Positions 57,571 through 64,000 of a stretch of 64,000 nucleotides of DNA are shown here, one piece after another. Position 1 is the stretch's first letter. Every line of letters starts with the position of its first letter. Below the pieces are notes generated by a model. It was not told the DNA's origin and made no database searches. It worked only from the letters and a program-made list of their open reading frames with translations. The translations under genes were made by a program, and so were the position numbers. The stretch comes from Haematococcus lacustris (lineage: Eukaryota; Chlorophyta; Chlorophyceae; Chlamydomonadales; Haematococcaceae), in assembly GCA_030144725.1 (NCBI GenBank), contig JASKMD010000004.1:6015431-6079430 (forward strand), read 5' to 3'.

Positions 57571-57631
57571 ATCAAGTAATTGGGGCCCTGCATGTCCACC
57601 ACTATGTGTGGCAAGCCCAGTGCTTGAGCTT
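57571..57631 (-). pseudogene. Captured DPH6 exon fragment
   Basis: 61 bp matching 4333-4393 with about five differences; reads LGLPHIVVDMQGPNYL on the minus strand. Immediately inside the Fanzor 3' end. Confidence 0.8.
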
Positions 57632-57770
57632 ATATATGCTTGATCAGGCAGGTGTCACCAGGTCAAGCACTGCCAAGCACTTACACATGCAGTGCTTTAG
57701 ATTGATGAGCGCATAGGTGGCACTACTAGTGGCACCTCTGATTAAGCAGCATTGGGCTGAGGCTGGGCAG

Positions 57771-58500
57771 TCAGACCACAGTGCTGCTGTGTGGCTGCAG
57801 GCACCCAGAGCTGGTGGCTGGTGTGGTGCTCATCGCTGCTGGGCCGGCTGCTGGGCTGCTGCCAGAGGGGTCTGCTGCTGGGCCGGCTGCTGGGCTGCTG
57901 CCAGAGGGGTCTGCTGCCGGGACGTCCCAGTGACTGTAGGCAGCATGCTCAGCCTCAAAGGCTGGCGCTGTGGCTGTGGTCAGGCCCAGCTGGCTGCACA
58001 CCCCATGCAAGACCCTGGTATCTATCTCGATGAAGTGAGTACCTGACACTGCCATGGGGGTGAGGATGAAGGGTGGAGGGCAGTATGGAACCCTAGGACC
58101 CTTGCCCCTGCCCTTGCCCTTGCCCTTGCCCTTGCCCTTGCCCTTGCCCTTGCCCTTGCCCTTGCCCTTGCCCTTGCCCTTGCCCTTGCCCTTGCCCTTG
58201 CCCTTGCCCTTGCCCTTGCCCTTGCCCTTGCCCTTGCCCTTGCCCTTGCCCTTGCCCTTGCCCTTGCCCTTGCCCTTGCCCTTGCCCTTGCCCTTGCCCT
58301 TGCCCTTGCCCTTGCCCCTGCCCTTGCCCTTGCCCTTGCCCCCGCCCTTGCCTTCGACTGCTGGGGGGTTAGGGTCCTGCCACTCCTCAAGGCACCGGTT
58401 GACGTAGATGGCGTACAGGATTCGCCGGTGCAGCGGCAGCGTGGTGATGGCCGGCGTCGCATCAGGGTCCTCTGGCTCCTCTGAGTCTGCTGCTGCCCGG
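57771..58500 (-). pseudogene. Fanzor-related fragment F3a with (Lys-Gly)n expansion
   Basis: Open minus-strand frame with no ATG at its upstream end: ADSEEPEDPDATPAITTLPL, RRILYAIYVNRCLEEWQ, then the GGGCAA hexanucleotide run encoding about 40 Lys-Gly dipeptides, then PYCPPPFILTPM and FIEIDTRVLHGVCSQLGLTT, then a duplicated PAADPSGSSPAAG and a stop. The blocks line up with FWVHYVLFVNRRLGRWQ and PRPFTMLPM...IDDRVLHGVLTDLGMTT of the plus-strand copy, so it is the N-terminal/middle part of a second, diverged Fanzor lineage. It lacks both catalytic regions. Confidence 0.6.
58097..58356. repeat. (CCCTTG)n hexanucleotide repeat, about 43 units
   Basis: Perfect CCCTTG units with a few CCCCTG/CCCCCG variants at the edges. 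Length is a multiple of six throughout, so it stays in frame in F3a as (Lys-Gly)n. Confidence 0.97.
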
Positions 58501-61484
58501 TGAGGTGGCTGTGTTTGAGCAGCCCAGCAGCTCCTGGCCCGTGGCCATGCTCAAGCAGCTGGATGAGGTACATCTGACTGGGGACGGCAACTCCCTCAAC
58601 GCCAATGCCACCACCATCATCACCAGCATCAAGGAGTTCTACCGGCACCCGGGGCGGTTCATCAATAAGTGGGGCAAGGCGGTGGGGGTGGTGGAGGGTG
58701 GGTTAAGCCGGGAAATGAAGAAGCATTTCCCACAGCTAGTGCTAGGCCGCCTGGACTATAGCCAGCCTGACCCACAGCACAGATGGCGCACAGTGGAAGG
58801 AAGAGGTAGTCAAGCACAGGAGGCTGCTAGGACTGCCGACAGGACCCCAAAGGTAAGGGAGGGACAGGGCGCCATAGGGAAGGGGGGGGCAGGTTGGTTA
58901 CCTTTACAGTTTTGGGTGCACTATGTCTTGTTCGTGAACCGCAGGCTTGGGCGCTGGCAGACAGCCCCCCATGCCAAACCCCATGGCAACACCTACCTCC
59001 CCCGCACCTGCCCGCGCCCCTTCACCATGCTCCCCATGGTGGGGGTGCGGGCCAGGCATTTCGCCATTGATGACAGGGTGCTGCATGGGGTGCTGACTGA
59101 CCTGGGCATGACCACCCTCACAAGGTCCCAGTTTGAGGCAGACAGCCTGCCCCACTGGCAACGGTTCATCCAGTACAGCAGCTGCAGAACCACAGGTGGG
59201 ACTTTGTGCGCAGGTTAGAGACTGAAGGGGTCAGCATCAGTGTACACTTCGTGCGCAGCCAGGCAGTCCATGAGCCCCGCCACCCACATAGCAGTTGGGG
59301 TGGACCCCGGTGTCACCCAGGCCATCAAGGCAGCGCATGCAATGCGGGACCTAGCCACAGGTCAGGTGCTCAGGCAGTGGGAGTGGGAGCTGACCAAGGG
59401 GCAGCTGAAGCATGACAGCGGGCTGACCAAAGCCAAGCAGAACACAGCCCATTGGTCAGCTGCCATCCAGCCACAGCTGCAGAAGCTGGCAGATGCCACC
59501 CCAGCTGGCACCACCCTGGATGGCCTCCATGCCAACATCCTGGCCCTCAAGGCCACCTGGGACCTGCTGTGGGAGGAGTACCTGAAGCCACGCTGGCGCC
59601 GGCAGCGGTTGGGGCTGCACCATGCCCAGGAGCGCGTCATTGAGGCCTTCTGCAAAAAGGTACGACCCGACCCGACCCGACCCGACCCGACCCGACCCGA
59701 CCCGACCCGACCCGACCCGACCCGACCCGACCCGACCCGACCCGACCCGACCCGACCCGACCCGACCCGACCCGACCCGACCCGACCCGACCCGACCCGA
59801 CCCGACCCGACCCGACCCGACCCGACCCGACCCGACCCGACCCGACCCGACCCGACCCGACCCGACCCGACCCGACCCGACCCGACCCGACCCGACCCGA
59901 CCCGACCCGACCCGACCCGACCCGACCCGACCCGACCCGACCCGACCCGACCCGACCCGACCCGACCCGACCCGACCCGACCCGACCCGACCCGACCCGA
60001 CCCGACCCGACCCGACCCGACCCGACCCGACCCGACCCGACCCGACCCGACCCGACCCGACCCGACCCGACCCGACCCGACCCGACCCGACCCGACCCGA
60101 CCCGACCCGACCCGACCCGACCCGACCCGACCCGACCCGACCCGACCCGACCCGACCCGACCCGACCCGACCCGACCCGACCCGACCCGACCCGACCCGA
60201 CCCGACCCGACCCGACCCGACCCGACCCGACCCGACCCGACCCGACCCGACCCGACCCGACCCGACCCGACCCGACCCGACCCGACCCGACCCGACCCGA
60301 CCCGACCCGACCCGACCCGACCCGACCCGACCCGACCCGACCCGACCCGACCCGACCCGACCCGACCCGACCCGACCCGACCCGACCCGACCCGACCCGA
60401 CCCGACCCGACCCGACCCGACCCGACCCGACCCGACCCGACCCGACCCGACCCGACCCGACCCGACCCGACCCGACCCGACCCGACCCGACCCGACCCGA
60501 CCCGACCCGACCCGACCCGACCCGACCCGACCCGACCCGACCCGACCCGACCCGACCCGACCCGACCCGACCCGACCCGACCCGACCCGACCCGACCCGA
60601 CCCGACCCGACCCGACCCGACCCGACCCGACCCGACCCGACCCGACCCGACCCGACCCGACCCGACCCGACCCGACCCGACCCGACCCGACCCGACCCGA
60701 CCCGACCCGACCCGACCCGACCCGACCCGACCCGACCCGACCCGACCCGACCCGACCCGACCCGACCCGACCCGACCCGACCCGACCCGACCCGACCCGA
60801 CCCGACCCGACCCGACCCGACCCGACCCGACCCGACCCGACCCGACCCGACCCGACCCGACCCGACCCGACCCGACCCGACCCGACCCGACCCGACCCGA
60901 CCCGACCCGACCCGACCCGACCCGACCCGACCCGACCCGACCCGACCCGACCCGACCCGACCCGACCCGACCCGACCCGACCCGACCCGACCCGACCCGA
61001 CCCGACCCGACCCGACCCGACCCGACCCGACCCGACCCGACCCGACCCGACCCGACCCGACCCGACCCGACCCGACCCGACCCGACCCGACCCGACCCGA
61101 CCCGACCCGACCTGCAGGTGGTGAATGCTGGCAGACCCACCTCCCCCTCCCCCTGCCCAGGCCCAGCCCCCTCCCCCAGCCCAGGACCAACAGGCTGCCC
61201 AGCCCCCACCTGGGCCAGTGCCACGACCCCAGGCCCCCCCATGGGGCAGGTGGCTGGACCGGGACACCAACCCCTGCCTCAACTTTTAGCGCATTGGGGA
61301 GAATAAGCAGCGCCCACTGGAGCTGTGCAGCTATGAGGGCCTGATGGCTCTGCCCCCCATTGGCAAGGAGTACCAGCAGGGCTACAAGCGGCTCAATGAC
61401 CGGCGGCCAAAGGTCAAGCAGAGGCTGCACCGGGCTGCAGAGTTCCGGCGGGGCATTGATGGCCGGGCCCGCAATAATGCATAG
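58484..61484 (+). pseudogene. Fanzor (TnpB-like RNA-guided nuclease) copy F3b, disrupted
   Basis: Plus strand. 58484-59170 encodes LLPGEVAVFEQPSSSWPVAM, IKEFYRHPGRFINKWGKAV, WVHYVLFVNRRLGRW, HFAIDDRVLHGVLTDLG. The frame then moves (59206-59290: RRLETEGVSISVHF) and moves back (from 59285), giving the RuvC-I block HIAVGVDPGVTQAIKAAHAM (Asp codon 59303-59305) and EEYLKPRWRRQRLG...EAFCKK. At 59660 a splice donor opens the CCCGA-repeat intron, ending CTGCAG at 61117. After GTGGTGAAT the zinc-ribbon/DEFRT segment present in F2 is deleted and the Pro-rich linker follows, then GRWLDRDTNPCLNF (RuvC-III) with an in-frame TAG at 61287-61289 (Gln in sisters) and the tail YEGLMALPPIGKEYQQGYKR to the TAG at 61482. 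Two frame shifts, one deletion and one stop show it is inactive. Confidence 0.75.
59663..61112 (+). repeat. (CCCGA)n pentanucleotide repeat, 1.45 kb, about 290 perfect units
   Basis: Uninterrupted from ACGACCCGACCC at 59662 to CCGACCTGCAG at 61110; I see no variant unit inside. It forms almost the whole intron of Fanzor copy F3b. All 500- to 690-codon frames over it (PDPTR, VGSGR) are artefacts of the repeat. Confidence 0.98.
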
Positions 61485-61706
61485 GCCCTAGTAGTTTGCA
61501 CAGGCTGTTAGCCTTCTAAGCATTAAGCTGTTAGTTTTGATGAGGTGCCCAGTGGTCAAGGGGGATTAGCCCCAGGAAAGAGTGCCACCGGATTGGGGTT
61601 GGTAGTCATCAAGGGTGCGACCGAGGATGCTACAACTTGTTTGTAGTAGTTGAGTGAGATTACCCACAGTCAAGCATGTTGTTCCTTGTTAAATGAGTTT
61701 TGTTTG
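61485..61706 (+). other. Conserved 3' non-coding end of Fanzor copy F3b
   Basis: Directly follows the stop codon. Matches 41165-40985 (inverse), 57453-57566 (inverse, outer half) and 47691-47764 (inverse, outermost part), ending in GAGTTTTGTTTG in all copies that reach it. Conservation of a non-coding stretch next to degenerate coding sequence makes it a candidate transposon end and guide-RNA region. Confidence 0.7.
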
Positions 61707-63361
61707 TCTGGGTAGGGGTAGGAAATTCATGGGCAGGGGGAGGGTCCTGTGCATGAGGAGGCAGATCCTGAGCAGGGAGAGGTAGGGTAGGGAAGGTGGG
61801 GGAGCTGGCACCTCATGGCACCACATCATGTCTGGACAGGCACTCAGAGAAGCTCATCGCGGCTCGTGGGCTACTCAGCTGTGGGGGCCGGGGGGGCCAG
61901 TTGCCAGTAAAGATGGCAGGCTTGAGGGGCCAATACAGGGTGCTGGGTTCTGTGCCATCCTTCTGCCCAACGGCGGAGACCTGCAGGGGCTCGCTGTAGG
62001 TGTTGTCGATTGACAGATGTAAGGCTGTGTAGCCCAGCAGCAGGCTGCGCAACTGTGTGCGTGTGACGCCTGTACAAAGATGGCCGAGCGCGGACATGCA
62101 CGCACACTCCCCCCCAAATGCCCCCGCGATCTTTGCGAGGAGTGAGCAAGAAGGCGGCGTCCGCGCAGCCGGAGTATGCGCGCTTCTGTTTCCTCGCGGA
62201 GGCTGCCAAGCTGATATCTCAACTGCCATGTTTTGAGCTGGCAGCGTACCTTGGACGGCAGGCGCTCCAGGTACCTCATGACATCGTGGGGCAGGCCGTA
62301 CCGCGCAGTGCACCTTTCATGCATGCAAGACCCACAGCGCACAGCCCAGCGGAGGCTCTGCACATGCCATACGACCCATGCGTGCTGCCCAGGTAGCGAC
62401 GGACCCTGCAGCTGCAGCACCTCGTAAGGCGTTGCTGCAGCTGTGTGCAAGCTGTGGCATTCCAAAGCATGGAGGTACATGCTCCAGGTGGGCAGGCTCA
62501 ACAACACCTCAGCCCCACTGGTCGGGAAGCTCGTTAGACCTCATGACCAGCCGCTGCCCATCTTCAACTGCCAGAAAGCCCTCAAGAATTCATGGACAGC
62601 CCTCCCAGCAGTTGCTGAGCTTGCTCGCCTGCCACCATGACAGCTTGCCTCTGTGTCCATACCAGCTGCTGCCACAGCTACTTCTCCTCCTCCTTGCTTG
62701 CTTGGTTGGGAAAGCATGAGTCCTGCCACACACAGCTGTAGCAGCTGCAGCATGCATTCTGTGTCACGCTTTTGGGTGCTGCGCACCTCCCACACAACCT
62801 CTTACTCGTCCCTGCACTGCCAAGCCGAGGCCTTGCGTCATGTACGCAGTGTGCAGTTACAGCCAGTGGTGGCCAAGCGCCGCAGCCGGCGCCGCAGCCT
62901 AGTGCCAGGAGCCCCTGGAGCTGCCAGTCCTGGCCCCTCCTGCCCTCCTGCTGCAATGCTTGTCACAACCTGCAAGGTGTGAAGCCTGGGGACCGCATGC
63001 ATTGCAAGTGTGGTTTCTAGCCTTGCAAGTGTGGTTTCTAACGGAGCGCTGCTCAGAGGATGGGTGACAGGAAAGGCAGTCAGGTAGACCAATGCCAACC
63101 AGAGCCCACACCGCAGCTTCCGCCCCATTTCCCGCAAGGGGTGGAGTAATCCCTACTATTTATTGTCTTGTATATGGGATACGTTATTACAAGATATGAT
63201 AAGGGATCTCCTGCAAGGGATAGCACTCAGCTAGGTGTTGTGCAGCCCATATCCCTGTTCTCTTACCCGCTGTAATGAGCAGCTCCCTTTCTAATCTGCT
63301 TGGCTAATACATCCCACGACCCTAACCTATGAATCCTCACCCTGCCACTAACCCTAACTCC
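61707..63361. other. Possible unidentified gene; nothing firmly recognised
   Basis: Minus-strand frame 62507-61875 reads YGLPHDVMRYLERLPSKVR and LKTWQLRYQLGSLREETEA, the most protein-like stretch, perhaps an F-box-like or leucine-rich segment. In another frame 61813-62100 reads LRSLLLGYTALHLSIDNT, which could be a following exon (GYTALHLSI resembles an ankyrin start). 62440-62640 (plus) and 62840-63140 contain further frames without recognisable motifs. No firm gene model. Confidence 0.3.
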
Positions 63362-63412
63362 ACCTGACCTGACCTCACCTGCTGTGACCTGACCTGACCT
63401 GACCTGACCTGC
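63362..63412 (+). repeat. (ACCTG)n pentanucleotide repeat
   Basis: About ten CTGAC/ACCTG units with one interruption, ending just before a GCGTCAG acceptor-like site. Confidence 0.85.
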
Positions 63413-63419
63413 GCTGCGT

Positions 63420-64000
63420 CAGGTGTGTGGTGCAGTCAGCAGCCAGGCCTTCACCTCCATGACAGCGGCGGAGCAGGCATTTAGCTTGTACCAACATCAC
63501 ACCAGAGGAAGCGAGCCCAGTGCTGCTCAGGCAGGGCAGGGCAGCAGGGATGATCCAGCAGCAGGGCCTGCAGCAGCCTTGTCAAGGTCCCCACAGCACC
63601 AGCCAGCTGCAGAGCATGCCGCAGCCCAGCAGCTCATCCCCATTACATCCCCAATCCCGGACACAGCCTCAAACCCAGCCTCAGACCATGGACCAACCTC
63701 AACCTCCAACCTCCATGTAGGCCCTGGAGTGGGCTCGGCTTCCTGCCCTTACCAGGGCCACACCTTGGTCCCAGCTCCAGAGGTGATGGCTTCTGATGCT
63801 CCTGCTCCTTGCCTGGGCCCAATGCCTACCCAGCTGCCTGAGGGGGGCCCCAGTGCCTCCTTATGCACGCCAGCCGACCACTGCAACCCCATGCCTCCCC
63901 CAACCATCTTCAACACCATTGCAGCCTCCCCACCTCAAGCTGATGAGGTAGGGCAAACAGAAGCACGAATGGAGGTGCTTCTTGAGCAGGGCCAGGTGGA
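63420..64000 (+). CDS. Open Pro/Ala/Ser-rich exon running off the right edge (partial)
   Basis: A plus-strand frame stays open from about 63420 to the end of the window (over 190 codons): VCGAVSSQAFTSMTAAEQAF, SLYQHHTRGSEPS, AAEHAAAQQLIPITSPIPD, GPGVGSASCPYQGHTLVPAP, MPPPTIFNTIAASPPQADE, EARMEVLLEQGQ. A splice-acceptor-like GCGTCAG stands before it, and an in-frame ATG is at 63460. No domain recognised; composition suggests a disordered region of a larger protein. Length without a stop in GC-rich DNA is only moderate support. Confidence 0.5.

Noticed and set aside
59240..61430. 500- to 690-codon frames over the CCCGA repeat (PDPTR / VGSGR proteins)
   Set aside because: Repeat artefacts in an intron; only the first part (59285-59660) is real coding sequence.

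Overview
This window is nuclear DNA of a chlorophyte green alga, most likely a chlamydomonadalean close to Haematococcus lacustris (pluvialis). The evidence is GC-rich coding sequence cut into short exons by small GT-AG introns, TGTAA polyadenylation signals, abundant CTG/CAG and G-rich minisatellites, plastid-type transit peptides, and dispersed ORF families (GRWLDRD...NAALN, LELC...) that I associate with Haematococcus assemblies. The genus is inferred from memory of such families, not from a search.

Layout. 1-1.6 kb: 5' part of an arginine-biosynthesis reductase gene (ARGC/AGPR), minus strand, running off the left edge. 2.1-2.7 kb: a dead Fanzor (eukaryotic TnpB-like) C-terminal fragment. 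3.2-4.6 kb: a two-exon diphthine-ammonia-ligase-like (DPH6) gene. 4.66-37.17 kb: a tandem array of seven units (about 3745 bp each, the last truncated), each with an eight-exon, 318-codon gene for a plastid LHC-superfamily protein resembling PsbS/ELIP, all on the minus strand. Unit 2 carries a 6436-bp DNA transposon (201-bp terminal inverted repeats, 7-bp target duplication, KDZ-like transposase), and unit 6 carries a 297-bp solo-LTR- or SINE-like insertion with a 5-bp target duplication. 37.17-40.98 kb: an hAT-like transposon with an 8-bp target duplication, exactly at the array/Fanzor junction. 40.98-45.6 kb: a rearranged Fanzor copy (minus) with a 1.1-kb hexanucleotide/pentanucleotide intron repeat and two CACTCC-ended MITEs. 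47.9-52 kb: a seven-exon patatin-like phospholipase gene (minus). 53.6-54.8 kb: a degenerate ORF. 55.3-56.1 kb: a 5' Fanzor fragment duplicated from or with 44.5-45.6 kb. 56.6-57.2 kb: a complete three-exon gene for a small DnaJ-zinc-finger plastid protein. 57.45-61.7 kb: two different Fanzor copies head to head, one with a (Lys-Gly)n expansion and one with a perfect 1.45-kb CCCGA intron repeat. 63.4-64 kb: start of an open, Pro/Ala-rich exon leaving the window.

The housekeeping genes (ARGC, DPH6, patatin, DnaJ-ZF) are functionally unrelated neighbours. The two notable systems are the amplified LHC-like array, plausibly a gene-dosage adaptation for photoprotection, and a cluster of decaying Fanzor RNA-guided-nuclease elements. 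The Fanzor copies share a conserved 3' non-coding end (candidate guide-RNA region), carry a captured DPH6 fragment, and grow microsatellites in the same intron.
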